Source of the DNA: Peromyscus leucopus
Taxonomy: Eukaryota > Chordata > Mammalia > Rodentia > Cricetidae
Direction: 5' to 3'
Length of the DNA stretch: 64,000 nucleotides
Assembly (NCBI RefSeq): GCF_004664715.2
Contig: NC_051069.1
Coordinates: 71,260,647-71,324,646 of the forward strand
The notes beneath the pieces are model-generated. The model worked only from the letters and a program-made list of their open reading frames with translations, had not been told where the DNA came from and searched no databases. This document shows positions 24,620 to 36,228 of this stretch, in pieces. The position numbers were made by a program, and so were the translations under genes. Every line of letters begins with the position of its first letter. The first letter of the stretch is position 1.

Positions 24620-24775
24620 AGCTGAAAGTGACAGCTTGTATCTGGAATCCCAACATTTAGGATGCTGAGGTAGTGTGGTTATCAGTTTGAAGCCAGCCTG
24701 GAACACAGAGTGAATTCTAGGCAAGCCGGGGATTAGAGACCCTGACACCTTGTCACAAGAAAACAAAACCAAAAC
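24620..24775 (+). mobile_element. Diverged B1-type SINE
   Basis: AGCTTGTATCTGGAATCCCAACA, GGATGCTGAGGTAG and GAAGCCAGCCTGGAACACAG, then a CACCTTGTCAC and A-rich end. An old B1 or proto-B1. Confidence 0.65.
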
Positions 24776-24779
24776 ACAC

Positions 24780-25769
24780 CCATAGAAAGAAATTAGTAAA
24801 GCACAGACAACAGGAGTCTTGGAACTCACTGAAGTTTATCCATTTCCAATAACAAATCTTGGTTTTAAAAAGACAGTGTATTTGTGAAGGGGAGAGTCAG
24901 ATAGACTGAAGGAAGAGGCTCCTGTAGAAATTTAGCAGGAGAGATGTTAAGTCTATAAGCTACAAGCTGAATGTCTTAGGTTTTAATCTCCCTGGTCTTA
25001 GGCAGCCGGACCTCTGAGCTTTGCTGGCCACAGCCCACACATGCTGGTGTCTGTGGCTTCCAAGGCTGGAATGGCACATTGCTGGTCACTTTGATTTTTT
25101 AAGGTCCCTATGTTGGCTCTATTCTCACAGTTTCACAAAGCAGCCTGCCTCCAACAAAACCTTGCTAGAACTCCAAACCTGAAGCAAACTTCCTGGCCAG
25201 TAGTTCTCATTTCACAGCCATAAGACTTTGTTTTGAAATCTCTTCTGCCAGATAAATTATTCCATAATTCTTGTTTGACCATCTATAAAGCCTTAGGACA
25301 CAATACAGATAATCCTCTGCCACCTTGTAATTTTTCTTTAGTCTAATTTCCAATAACATAATTTCTATCTGAGACCCTAACACCATGACTTTTACTGTCT
25401 ATATTTATATAAGTATTCTGATGACAACTGATGGCCAGTTCCTAAGTTGTTCATGCCTTCTCTTGTTTTCTTGGTTTTTTTTTGGGGGGGGGGAGCTCAC
25501 CAGAATCTCCACTGAGTCTCTATTCCTAATAGAGGAATTATTATTGGCTTTTTGTAGGCTTTTCATGCCTAGTCCACCAAATTCTTCAAATTTTTGCCAG
25601 TTTTCCAGTTCAAATGTTGCCTCCACTTCTTGGTTCATAGACGTAGAAACCAAGAATGGAAACCAGAACCAAGTTTCTGTCAGAGTCGGTTTTTCATTAC
25701 TATAACAAAATATCTGATACAGACTAACTTTGTAAAGAAAAGATTAAAGAAAATGTTTAGCTGACTTTT
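24780..25769. other. Unassigned DNA
   Basis: No gene or repeat recognised. A T-run followed by a G-run lies at about 25476-25494. Confidence 0.45.
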
Positions 25770-25786
25770 TTTACTATTACTATTAC

Positions 25787-25826
<40 letters not shown>

Positions 25827-25827
25827 T
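25770..25827. repeat. (TTA)n microsatellite
   Basis: ACT/ATT triplets grade into pure ATT, about 19 units. Confidence 0.97.
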
Positions 25828-26888
25828 TGAAAGCCATGATGGCAATGAACTAGTGAGCTGCTAAATGACCTAAAGATAAGAACTTCTGAGAGAAAACAAG
25901 AAAAACAAAGTAAATATAAAATAGGAAAAAGAGAGGAAGAAAAGCGTACAAAAGATGGAGAGGAGAGAAAAGAGCCACATATCTCTTTAAAGAGATTGTT
26001 TGTTCAATTTCTTTATGGCTTGCCCCTTTGTGACTTGGGTTAGATTGCAGAATTTAGGTTTGAAAATTATTTCACAGGCTCATCTTGAATTTTGTTATCC
26101 TGATAGTCCTCTTCTCACATTTATTACACCTTCCTTCCTTATTTAGAATATTTCTTTAGATATTAAGCCTAAGATTTTTTTGTAGTTTGTATACTCTCTT
26201 TAAGCTACATTACATCGAGCAAATGAATATTTGATAGAGTGCCCCAATGAGCTCTCCTCTTATCAGAGAGCAGCAAGCGTTTCCAAATGGAAACTACAGA
26301 CTCAATAATATTTTGTTTGTAAGGTTTAGTGCAATTTGAAATAATCATCTCGCTTTTAATATATTCCAGGCACTCTTTCACTTCCAGTTCTTTATTCTAC
26401 TTCTAAACATCAAGGACAAGAAGCTGTCTCACGCTCTGTGTTGATGTAACCATGTGGGACCAATCTCCAAAGTGACAATGACTGACATGCCTCTGTTATA
26501 CTTAGTGGCAGTCTTAACTAAAGGTTGCTGGCAGTTATCAAGACAGTGGCACTGTTATGCAACTTTTTTGTTGTTGTTAATTTTATTTCTCAACTCTTCT
26601 GTGAATGTTACAGAAAATTAATAGATCAGGATAATCTTGACATTGATTATAACTTGTGTGCTTGAAATTTTCTTTTGAAAGTTCCTGAAAAGTAGAATGC
26701 TAGTCTTTTTTAGCTAAATTGCTTATGCTCTGTCGTAACCAATCAATCACATTAATAATTGACTTTTGCTTTTGTGAAACTCTAATACTTCTATGACTTT
26801 AGTGAAGATTAGGCCCACTCTTGTCTAGTTATTTTGAATACCATATAAACCAGAAAGACTGTAAGGAAAAATTTAAGAATCTTAAAAT
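25828..26888. other. Unassigned AT-rich DNA
   Basis: No gene or recognised repeat. Confidence 0.45.
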
Positions 26889-26889
26889 A

Positions 26890-27115
26890 GGGGCTAGGGA
26901 GATGGCTCAGTGGTCGAGTATTTGTGCTCTTCTAGAGGATCTGAGTTTGATTTACAGACCACACATGGCAGCTTACAATCATCACAATCATCATAGCTCC
27001 AGTTGCAGAGGACTCAACACTATCTTCTGGTCTTAATGGGCAACAGGTGCATAAGTGGTACATAGAAGTACATCCAGGCATGATACTCACTCATACACAT
27101 AAAATAAAAACTTAA
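26890..27115 (+). mobile_element. B2 SINE
   Basis: GGGGCTAGGGAGATGGCTCA (tRNA-like A box), GCTCTTCTAGAGGATCTGAG (B box), ATCTTCTGGTCTT, and a 3' end with AATAAAAACTTAAGAAG, which carries the AATAAA typical of B2. Moderately diverged, close to full length. Confidence 0.92.
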
Positions 27116-27698
27116 GAAGAAAGAAAAAATACTTAAAGTAAAAATTATCTCCAGTTTAAAACATCAAAATGTATCCAATTATAAAAACTCCAAGCCATAG
27201 TAACATTAAAATACACTTATAATTTCAGAGTATTAATAAATCAAATATAGTCCATATGCCTTTAATGAGTATACATAGGCAGAGAACTAACATGGATTCT
27301 CTAATATATCAACACCTACCTCTAAAAGATGGAATTTTCTGAAACCAATATAAATCAACAAATGCTTTGAAAACCATTTGAGAATTGGACAGTTCTATTC
27401 ACTTCTTTGTTAAAAAATCAAAATCTCATTTTACAACAACTGCTGCTTCTGTCATTTGTAAAGCATTAATATTATTCCAGTGGCCTCTTATATGCAAGAA
27501 GGAACAAATCATTTTCTTATTATTTCAGAAAAATCAAATCTCTAATTATAATATAGGATACAGAAAATTAGATGCCTGAAAAACCTGGTAGTTTCAGGAA
27601 ATATGATGCCTGATTTAAACCTTTCATACATTTTGTATCATTGCAGTTACCATATGGTTAACTTGTGGGCATGCTTAGCCCAGATAAAATAGAGGAAT
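27116..27698. other. Unassigned AT-rich DNA
   Basis: No gene or repeat recognised. Confidence 0.45.
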
Positions 27699-28069
27699 TG
27701 TCTTAGTTATTTTCTATTGCTATGACAAAACACCACAGTGAGGGTAACTTAAGAAAGCACTTAATTTCGGAGTTCATGGTTCCATAACCATCTTGGCAGG
27801 GAGTATGGCAGGAGGCAGGGAGGCATGGTGCTAGAGCAGTAACCAAGGGCTTGAAAGGTTTAAAATCAATCATCACTTTTACCAAAACTTCCAGACTTTT
27901 TGTGCATCAATTTGTATGTATCCTATGTAAGCAGCAGGCAGATAGAGACCTCCAAGACCGGTAGACGTAACAACTCTGCCAAATAGATCCATGAACTGGA
28001 GAGCAAGATTTAAATGCATGATCCTACAGAGGAGGGTGGGGGATCGGATTCTCATTCAAACCACCACAA
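27699..28069 (+). mobile_element. Solitary LTR-like unit of the 15050 family
   Basis: It starts TGTCTTAGTTATTTTCTATT and ends ATTCAAACCACCACA, the same ends as the units of the composite element, with no internal region. The middle is diverged (for example CATCTTGGCAGGGAGTATGG). Flanks GGAAT and AGAAG do not match, so no clear target duplication. Confidence 0.75.
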
Positions 28070-28259
28070 GAAGTAACTTGTCATTGGAGTTTGAATTTCT
28101 CAAGAATTGGAAAATAGAAGTCAGCAGTATTTATCTTGGATAGTTTTTCTTATAGCTATTAGGGACTTGAATCAAAACTTACCTGTAATTGCATGTTTTA
28201 TCTAAATAACAAAAGCATATTTTAAAACTGGTAATTTGGTGAGAAATCTACAGAAATGG

Positions 28260-28600
28260 ATAATTTTCTCAATATATACCACTTACCAAAGTTAAATAAA
28301 AATCAGATAAGCAATGTAAATAGACTTATAGCTCCTAGTGGAATAGAAGCATAAAAAGCTCAGGGCTGAATAGTTTTAGCACAGACTTCTACCAGACTTT
28401 CAAAGAGAAATTAATGCTAATACTCCTCAAATTACTCCACAATATGGAAACAGGAGGAATACCAACCAATTCTTTTTATGAGGCACAATTACCCTGATCC
28501 CCAAACGACATAAAGACCCTGGCCCAAAAGAAGGAGAATTACAGACCCATTTCCCTTATGAACATAGATAGGAACTAATTGATAAAGACTTCTAGATGAT
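28260..28600 (+). mobile_element. L1 ORF2 reverse-transcriptase relic
   Basis: An in-frame stretch at 28534-28569 reads ENYRPISLMNID, the conserved RPISL landmark of L1 reverse transcriptase. Upstream DNA (GAAACAGGAGGAATACCAACC, CTACCAGACTTTCAAAGA) fits the region just before it. Frameshifts and stops occur on both sides. No active-site FADD segment or 3' end is present, so this is a short internal fragment. Confidence 0.9.
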
Positions 28601-28929
28601 TAGGTAATATTCAACAAGCCAATGGTTTAATGCCTTAAAGGCAGAGGACACTTCAACATCTCTGCCCCCAGAAGTTATTTCTAGTCCCACCGCTTTCATA
28701 GGGTATCAGAGATGTCGTGACTCTGAGGTTATATTCTCACAAAGTGGAGCAGTGCAGGAATCATGCTTTTAGCATCTGTGAATAGTGAATGCTACTGAGC
28801 TGCAAATATGGAAACAAAGCTCCCTACTAGGAGTACATCGATCAATATTGATAGAGAAGCTGAGTCACACAGATTTAACCGCTACAGCAGTCAATGTGAG
28901 CAGCTGTAATTAGACATCATAGGCAGTAT

Positions 28930-29125
28930 AACTTATAAACATCAGAAATACATTTCTTATAGGTATGGAGGCTGAGGAGTTCAGGATCACAATGCTAGTA
29001 AATTGGGTGTCCAGTGAAAACTGTTTCTTACAGATGACTGTCTTCCCTCAGTAATCTCCAATTAAGGAAGGAGTGGGAGGTCTCTACTTTCTCATAGGGA
29101 CACTAAGCACTAACTGGTCCATAAT
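28930..29125 (+). mobile_element. Possible old mammalian repeat
   Basis: CAGAAATACATTTCTTATAGG...GGAGGCTGAGGAGTTCAGGATC resembles an old mammalian repeat whose family I cannot fix. A 22-base T-run follows at 29129-29150. Confidence 0.3.
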
Positions 29126-29174
29126 GTCTTTTTTTTTTTTTTTTTTTTTTACCTAATCACTCCTAAAAGGCCCA

Positions 29175-29645
29175 TGTTGTTCGAATCTTCAATTGTATTT
29201 TAATAAAAATCTGGAGTCTGATATCAAGGTGAAAGCTGAAAGATCAGAGAAGTAGAGCAAGTCACAACCACCACCTCTTACCTCACCAACTGCACGCATC
29301 CTCTGACTGAAATACTCTGAGTCTTCACCCAAAAGTGTTTCAGCTGGACTGTTTTAGTTCCTGTTTCCTCACACTGTATATACCTTTCTCTGTCCTGCCC
29401 TCACTTTCTGGGATTAAAGGCATGTATGCTTCCCAGTACTGGGATTAAAAGTATGTGCTACCACTGCCTAGCTCTGTTTCCGATGTGGCCTTGAACTCAC
29501 AGAGATCCAGATGGAGCTCTGCCTCCCGAGTGATAGGATTAAGGGTGTGTGCCACCACTGCCTGGCTTCTATGTCTAATCTAGCGGCTGACTTTGTCCTC
29601 TGATACTCTGGCAATCTTTACTGAGGTATACAGTATATCACCACA
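29175..29645 (-). mobile_element. Solo LTR with embedded B1 sequence
   Basis: On the minus strand it starts TGTGGTGATATACTG and ends GATTCGAACAACA (471 bp). Flanks GGCCCA and GGCCCG are a 6-bp duplication with one mismatch. Inside are two B1-derived blocks (GGCAGTGGTGGCACACAC and TACTTTTAATCCCAGTACTG). Its opening resembles the LTRs at 32662-33108 and 59120-59591, so it is a related family. Confidence 0.8.
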
Positions 29646-29649
29646 GGCC

Positions 29650-30069
29650 CGGCCTAGGGTCATAACACCAGAGTTTAAGATTTTAACATGAATCTGGAGG
29701 AAGCATTAACACCAAGGCTACAACTTCCAGGATGGCATGGAGACAGATAAGTGTGCAGAGTACAAGAATGTAAAAGGAGGAAGAGAACGCCTTGAAACTC
29801 AAACTTCAATTATTAATACTAAAGAGATTTTGCAATATTCTAGAGAAGGGGAATCATGGCCATGGTTTATTTGTACTGTGATATATTACATTTATTGATA
29901 GTCTGTGCATGTGAAATACATGTAGCAAATGTCCCTCTTCCCTTCTTTCTATTTTGTCTTATGCTCTTAGAGTTTCTTGCTGCTCCAACACAAGCCCTTC
30001 TGTTTCTTTCTTTATAGTCTTATTGACTATGTTACTAATTCCAGTCAATGAAATTAAAAAAGAAATGTC
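29650..30069. other. Unassigned DNA
   Basis: No gene or repeat recognised, although some of it could be further 3'UTR of the adjacent pseudogene. Confidence 0.4.
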
Positions 30070-31290
30070 ATAGGGCAGCTGTTGTAGACTTCCTTAAGAA
30101 GTAGCACATTTCCAATATGTATCCACCAGATGCCTGTTTGTATACAGGTTCTGAAACCTAAAATCCCCATGATACCTCACTGTGACTTGACTAGTTGTCC
30201 TGTTTTGTTTTCCAGTGGGACAAACCAAGCTGTAGAAAGATTTCTTTGTTTAGTTAGGAAGCGGTTTTAACGTGGTGAAGCCACAATGTACCAAAAGCAC
30301 GATACCAGATGTTTATAACTTGTATAAAATTTCCACATCCCCAGAAGAGCCACCTCAAGATGAAACTGAGTAGCTCTGAATATTAACTGATTCCACTCCC
30401 ATAATATTATAACACTCAAAACTACGTGTAAAGTATAGACATTCTAATAGAGGTAAGATAAACTTGACAGAAATCATGAACCAAAAACACTTTGTGGAGC
30501 GTCATGGATGACACTGATCTACTGTGTAACTTGTAAAATGAGGCAGGCAAAAGTTGGAATGAATATCAATCCTCTACTCCTTCTGCATCTACTTGTCTCC
30601 TTGAGGAGTCGATGTCCACAGTCACGTTGCCTCTCAGTAGCTGCATTATTCCCATGCTGTCTGTCTTTGACTTTTCACTTACTGTATCTAGTTCAGCAAT
30701 GAGTTCATCAAAAGCTGTTTGTGTAGGCTTTTGTCTGGGGAGTTCAGAATCTCATGATAGGATAGGACACAGAGAACTTAAGGGCTAACCCAATCTGATG
30801 GGACATGTTGTTTCACTTCCTTTTTGCTGCTTTCAAAGGCTTCCTAGTGTGCTTGTGGCTGATCTAAAAGCCCTTTCTTGCTAGAGCCAGCAGCAACCTC
30901 AGCCAAGAGGGGGTGGCAGTCTACCTACATTTTCAAATGGAAGACTGTCTTCTTGTGAAGCTCTGAGAAGTCCAGAAATGTCCCCAAAGAGACATCACTG
31001 AAAATATTTCTTACTTCTGTCTCAATCCTCCATCTGTGTTTTTTCAGCCATCTGATTTTTTTTTACAGCCCAGTTCATCTTTTGTTCAATACTTCAGATG
31101 ATGATCTAAGGTGACTTATGGGCTCCTAGAACATTTGGATAAGTAACTCTCCTCATTAGGTACTTAGCTTCTTGCTTGGCTATAGATTTCATGCAGGCTT
31201 TATGTCATATCATTCAGCCCACTTGGCATGTACGGCCTTCTGCACCAGCTCACTGTTACCTGTGACTGAATATTCTGTATGTAGAGTGGA
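30070..31290 (-). pseudogene. Ywhaz: Processed pseudogene of 14-3-3 zeta
   Basis: On the minus strand this is an intron-less, decayed copy of a 14-3-3 mRNA. ELVQKA near the N-terminus is encoded at 31234-31251, LAEVAAG at about 30906-30886, SKKE soon after, and EILNSP at about 30756-30739. The coding-equivalent region (about 31266 to 30565, ~700 bp) is near the 738 bp expected, with stops, frameshifts and deletions. Below 30565 it continues into 3'UTR-like sequence, including CTTGAGGTGG, GGGGATGTGG and GTACATTGTGGCTTCACCAC, which I recognise from Ywhaz mRNA and which separates zeta from other isoforms. 14-3-3 zeta binds phosphoserine proteins in the cytosol; this copy is dead. No A tail or flanking duplication was found. 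Confidence 0.9.
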
Positions 31291-31650
31291 GGGTAACAGA
31301 CATAACAAGACTCAGCAGTCTCAGACAGTGACAGCAGTGAGTCTCTCTCACATAATCCTAATAAATGAAATGTTATTATACATACAGATAAACAATTAAA
31401 ATTGTTAATACAAATAAATATTTATACAATAATTATTTTTTATTCTTTTCAATATGAATCTTTGTGTTGACAGTTTTAGACGGTTTAAGAAATGCTGCAA
31501 ATTAAAGCCAGCCAATTTAGCCCATCCATAAACTGCAGGTTAAGTTAGAGAACTAAAAGATGAGGAGCATTTGAGGAGAGACACACAATGAGGACCTCTG
31601 TGTTCTGTACACAAGTACCCACAAATGTGCATAAAAGGCCACATGCACAT

Positions 31651-31652
<2 letters not shown>

Positions 31653-31690
<38 letters not shown>
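31653..31690. repeat. (CA)n microsatellite
   Basis: About 19 CA units. Confidence 0.97.
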
Positions 31691-31692
<2 letters not shown>

Positions 31693-31844
31693 CTGCACAG
31701 ACACCACAAAAGAGTTTCAATAGGATACAGAATGGGGATTTACTGTCTTTAATTATTGATCTACTTGTGTTTCTATTTTCTCATGTTCCTAAGTTCTCTT
31801 GTTACATCATTTATTGTCACCTGCAGTTAAGAAATAATGCATTC

Positions 31845-33210
31845 TTTTTTTTTTACTTTTTATTGATTCTTTGTGGATTTCACATCACAGATCCTGATCC
31901 CATTCATCTCCTTGTCCCTTCATATCCACCTTCTGCCCTTGCAACCCTCTTCCCAAAATAAACTAAAATAAACTAAAATTTAAAAGAAAATCAAAACCCA
32001 AAAGCAAAAACAAACAAAAAATAAATAAATAAAAACAACAACAACAAAAAACAAAAATCTCAGCATGGAAGTTGTAGTGTGGTCTGGTGAGTCACACAGT
32101 ATACCCTTTACTCCACACATCTTTACTGGTCAGTGTTCTTTGCAAGGAGTCATTGACTTGATTCAAGGCCTTTGGTTTCGACCACACTATCAATACTGGG
32201 CTCTTACTGGGACTCCTCATAGATATCCTGTTGTTGCCTTGTTTCAGGGAGATCCTGAAGCTTTGGATCTACAGGTCTGGCCCATTCTCCCACTCCAGCA
32301 GTCCATAGATGAGGTCAATGTTGGGATGAGCTAACTCGTAGCCCTGGTTCTGGGCCTGGTTGGTAGCTAGGTTGGTCAGCTAACCAGCTTTCCCTCATCA
32401 TCACCACCCGAGTGAGCTCTCCAGCACTGCTCCAGCTAGCTCACCCAATGGAGCAGGCAGCAGGGGTGGGACCAGTTCTCCTCCTCTCATTCTTTCCAAG
32501 CCGACACACCCAGACCACCAAGGCCAGTTCTACTGTTTCATCAGGCAAGGTGCAGGGCTGGTTCTCCTGAGTGCTGCAGTTGGTGAGGTGCAGGACTGGC
32601 TGTCCTGCTCTCATGCCCCCAAGGCTAGCTCACCCAACTGCCACAGGTGGCAAGGGGCAGGTGTAGATGTAACCAACCATCTTATTAAATAAGAAACACA
32701 GAACCAATGTAGAAGAGAAAGCCAAGAGGTCAGAGCTCAGAGCTAAAACCTTACCCTTCTTCCTGTGGTGGTCCTACCTCTCCAAAAGAGACCTACTTCC
32801 TGTGCGTTTGTCTTTAATATAGTCTTTCTGTTCTGCCTTCTCATTGGTTGTAAACCCAAACACATGACTGCCTCGTCACTGCCTGTAAGTACAGCCCTCC
32901 ATGTCTTAAAGGTGTGTGTCTCCAATGCTGGCTGTATCCTTGAACACACAGAGATCCACCTAGCTCTGTCTACCAAGTGCTGGGATTAAAGGCATGCGCC
33001 ACCACCGCCATGCTCTTGCTATGGCTCTAATAGCTCTGACCCCTGGGCAACTTTATTTATTAACATACAGTTAAAATCACATTTCAGTACAAATAAAATA
33101 CCACTATAGGCAGGGTGTGTGTGTGAGGGCATCTCCCACATCCATGCCACCATATGGCAGATCTGATGTCACTGGGTGACTTGTTGATTTCTGCCCACCC
33201 AGGCCAAGTC
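31845..33210 (-). mobile_element. L1-like retroposon 3' part, split by an LTR
   Basis: A T-run at 31845 marks the A tail of a minus-strand retroposon. Beyond it are GTGGATTTCACATCACAGAT, an A-rich internal stretch (31975-32055 on the plus strand) and a GC-rich part with GCTGTAGTG-like and CTCACCCAACTGCCAC blocks. Flanks AAATAATGCATT at 31832-31843 and again at 33212-33223 are a target duplication. About 0.9 kb remains after removing the inserted LTR. Assignment to L1 is inference from the tail, duplication and remembered rodent sequence. Confidence 0.65.
32662..33108 (-). mobile_element. Solo LTR with embedded B1 and 6-bp target duplication
   Basis: On the minus strand it runs from TATAGTGGTATTTTATTTG to TTGGTTACATCTACA (447 bp), flanked by GGCAGG at 32656-32661 and 33109-33114. 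In its own orientation it holds a B1-derived block (TGCCTTTAATCCCAGCACTT), a CCAAT box (AACCAATGAGAAGGC), a TATA-like CTATATTAAAG and a 3' terminal R/U5. It is the same family as 59120-59591. It sits inside the retroposon at 31845-33210. Confidence 0.93.
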
Positions 33211-33223
33211 AAAATAATGCATT

Positions 33224-33387
33224 TTTTTTTTATTTTTGGTTTTTCAAGACAGGGTTTCTCTGTGTAGTTTTGGTGCCTCTCCTGGATCTCGCTCTGTAGA
33301 CCAGGCTGGTCTCAAACTCACAGAGATCTGTCTGCCTCTGCCTTCCAAGTGCTGGGATTAAAGGCATGCACCATCACCACCCAGCTG
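33224..33387 (-). mobile_element. B1 SINE reusing an older target site
   Basis: On the plus strand TTTTTTTTATTTTTGG, CAAGACAGGGTTTCTCTGTG, CCAGGCTGGTCTCAAACTC and GTGCTGGGATTAAAGGCATG form a reversed full B1. AAATAATGCATT (33212-33223) and AAATCATGCATT (33388-33399) flank it. The left copy is also the right-hand duplication of the neighbouring retroposon. Confidence 0.93.
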
Positions 33388-33399
33388 AAATCATGCATT

Positions 33400-35147
33400 C
33401 TTAATCACCTTTCCATAGCCATTCTCTCACATTCACATAATGGTAAGTGTGAAATGGATAAAAATCATAAAGACATTAAATTGTGAAAAATATATAGCAA
33501 TAGTGAAAAAATGAAAACTATAAAAGAATGAAGGGAAAGGAAGAAGTTAAATTGGAAAATCGAAACATTTAAAATGTTTCATCAAAACAATATTAAAGAA
33601 CACACAAGCAGGAAGGCAAGAAACATGCAGAGTGAATGGCAGATGGCCAGAATTTGTGAGAATGGGCAATTCATTTAACAATGGGACTTACAGATAGGAT
33701 TTGTTCCAGCATAATATGGTATTGGGATGGGCTGCAAAGGTCATTTCTATTCTTAAGAATGTGTGTTTGAGAAAAATTACATAGATATAAAATAGAATAC
33801 GTGTAATTTATAAAGTATGATTGTCTCAATTTACTAAGTATAATTTCAGAAAACAAAGTTCTTTAAGGTAGATGTATGATAAAGTAGAAACACCCTTTCA
33901 CTTGTTAAAATCACAATTCTTGATTGTGAGCATGCTAAGGCCCACAAGCAATCCAGGAGCTCCACATCTCACAATTTTCTCAGTGGAAGCTGAGGACCCA
34001 AGGCAGTCTAAATTGGAGAGGTAGTAAAGATCATAGACTTGCATACTGCAAGGTCACAGGCACTAGGTAGAACTCGGTTATTTTACTAAATGCATTTCTG
34101 ATATTTGTGTTTATAACTGTAGACTTGGGCTGCTCTCAAATTTGGTCAGAGAAACTTCTGTTTGCTGTGGGCACCACTCAGTAGAGAGATGCATCATTGA
34201 TCAAACTGGTTAGAGTATGAGGCTTACAGAGGGGATACTGGCATTGATAGCAGGTAGGAGAGGGACAATCATCCTTTTTTTGATGATGTTGGACACTGGT
34301 AGGGTCCCTGATCCAATGAATGACCCCATATCTATATGCTGTGGGCCAAGAAATAGGAAGTAAGAATTTAGCTATGACAAAGCTATCCCTGGAAGAAGCC
34401 AAGGGCCTTTCCAGAGGATAAAGCCAAGACTCAAGGAAGTCTTGGTGTTATTGGCTTTTGAAAATTAGCCATCTCCTGCAATGAATTTCTTGTGTGCTGC
34501 CATAGCTCCTCCATTCAATTATTTTTCCAAGAACAGTGTGTTCGATCATTCATTGGGCACAATTTCCCCATGACTATTGGGATGTTTGGACAACCTTCTC
34601 CCAACTGTGCTAACAGCAGTCACATAGCCAGACCCCTAATTTCAGGCCTTTCTATAATTATTGTCATTAGCAACATCCAGCCAGGACCTTCTTCGGAGGA
34701 AAATATCTTGTCTGAGATACTCCTCAGACTTTCTAGAACAGACTTAAGCATGCAGACTGTTTGAGAAGGCCTGGAAGATGTGCTAATTAGGCTTAACTTT
34801 CTTTCTTCCAAATACTATCTCTGCTCTAGGTCACTTAACTCAGAACTAAAGGGTTTTTACTTACCAGATAAGTCAAGCTGTGACTCAAGTTGCCTAGCTA
34901 CTGAGTGCACTCCCTTGCCCTGCCAGAAAATGGTGGCAGCCGAGCTAGCTTGGACAGATAAGGGGCCAAAGGAAAATACAGCAGTTTTATTTTCACTCGC
35001 CACTGATAGACTCCTAACACTTTACCTACCACTTCTAAGAATACATTTTAAGCACATAATTTCCCTACGAACTGAATTTAGCATTTGGTTGATTTCTTTC
35101 CCCATTAGTGACTTCCCTTTTGGGTTGCTTTGATAGCTGACAATTAC
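33400..35147. other. Unassigned DNA
   Basis: No recognised gene or repeat. The part from about 34180 is less AT-rich and holds several 60-120 codon frames on both strands, none with a known motif. It could include internal DNA related to the LTR that follows, which I cannot show. Confidence 0.4.
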
Positions 35148-35598
35148 TGTGCTTTGTGTGGATCTTGTCACCCCTCCTTTGACCCTGAGGGAATTCAAGC
35201 CTGGTGACCTTGCCTCAGCCAGAGGATTCCTATTGCATGGGTATATAACTGAAAACCTCAGAGACTTGAGCAGGACTAGATTGAGAACTAGAAGAATGAG
35301 ATTAAAGATGGGAAAGAACAAGATGAGGAAGAACTAGATGGGAGAATTGAGATAGAATTTAGAGATAACAGCAGAAAATTGTAGAGAGAAATCAGGCAAG
35401 AAAGGAGCTAAGCAAGGAAAGCAGAAAAGAAGCTGTGTAGAGAGAGAACTGACTCAGAAGAATAAAGTGAATGGAATAAAGAGTTTCATGTATATAGATT
35501 TACTCCAGTATCCCTCAGATTAATTAATCCACTGCTGGTGGTGTCTCTTCTGGGACTCTGGGAAAAGACTATAGAGGGTTGGACCCCAATACTCTTCA
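35148..35598 (+). mobile_element. Probable solo LTR (4-bp duplication)
   Basis: The 451-bp block starts TGTGCTTTGTGTGG and ends AATACTCTTCA, flanked by TTAC on both sides (35144-35147 and 35599-35602). A TATA box (GGTATATAACT) lies at about 35240 and two AATAAA signals at 35461 and 35475, followed by an R/U5-like end with CTCTTCTGGGACTCTGGG. TG/CA ends, promoter, poly(A) signal and a 4-bp duplication fit a gammaretrovirus-like LTR. A 4-bp match is weak on its own. Confidence 0.6.
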
Positions 35599-35749
35599 TT
35601 ACCTACATACATATGAGCAGTGATAATTAGAGTTAGTAAGTTATCAAAAAGTAAATCAAGAAAGCAGACATGTCGTTAGGAGGGGGATATGTTAGAATGA
35701 ATTAAGGGGAGTTAGATTAGGGCCATGAGGGTAGATAGGAAATTTATTT

Positions 35750-35895
35750 CCACATATGTGTGTGTGTGTATGATAGAATTATATATATACATATATATAA
35801 TTATATATACATTTGTATACAAGGAATTCTTTATATATAGAATTCTTAAAAATAAAAACTATAATAAATATATATGCATGTATATATATATATCA
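35750..35895. repeat. TA-rich simple repeat
   Basis: Alternating GTGTGT, ATATATAC and ATATATAAT stretches, low complexity. Confidence 0.8.
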
Positions 35896-36228
35896 AACTA
35901 GTTGTATGTGAAGTAAATATGCCAACATTTGTAAAAATTCAAGATTTTTCAAGTGTATAGTTGTCTAGTATATCACATTTCTGTATTCCAAATACCCTCA
36001 TTATATTTTAATTATGTCACATATAAGCAACAATGTCAGGCTATCTAACTTGAGTCCAACTTTAGGATCATTGTTTAGTGATAATCATAATTCACTACAT
36101 TTTTCTTTTTCTGCTAGTACACAGTCGGCTAATACAATGTTTTCTGCCTTGGTTCTTCCTTCTGGTCCTGGCCTCTTCCTAGACTTGCCTCCTGTTAAGA
36201 CAACTACAATTTAATGATCCTTTATTCT

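Noticed and set aside
19050..25494. Two T-run/G-run junctions (about 19054-19075 and 25476-25494)
   Set aside because: Short homopolymers far apart; no shared flanking sequence, so probably independent slippage.
29128..29150. T-run taken as the A tail of the LTR at 29175
   Set aside because: LTR elements have no A tail and a target duplication separates them; the run belongs to another or no insertion.
30508..30702. Plus-strand 64-codon frame
   Set aside because: Antisense to the Ywhaz pseudogene; a shadow frame.
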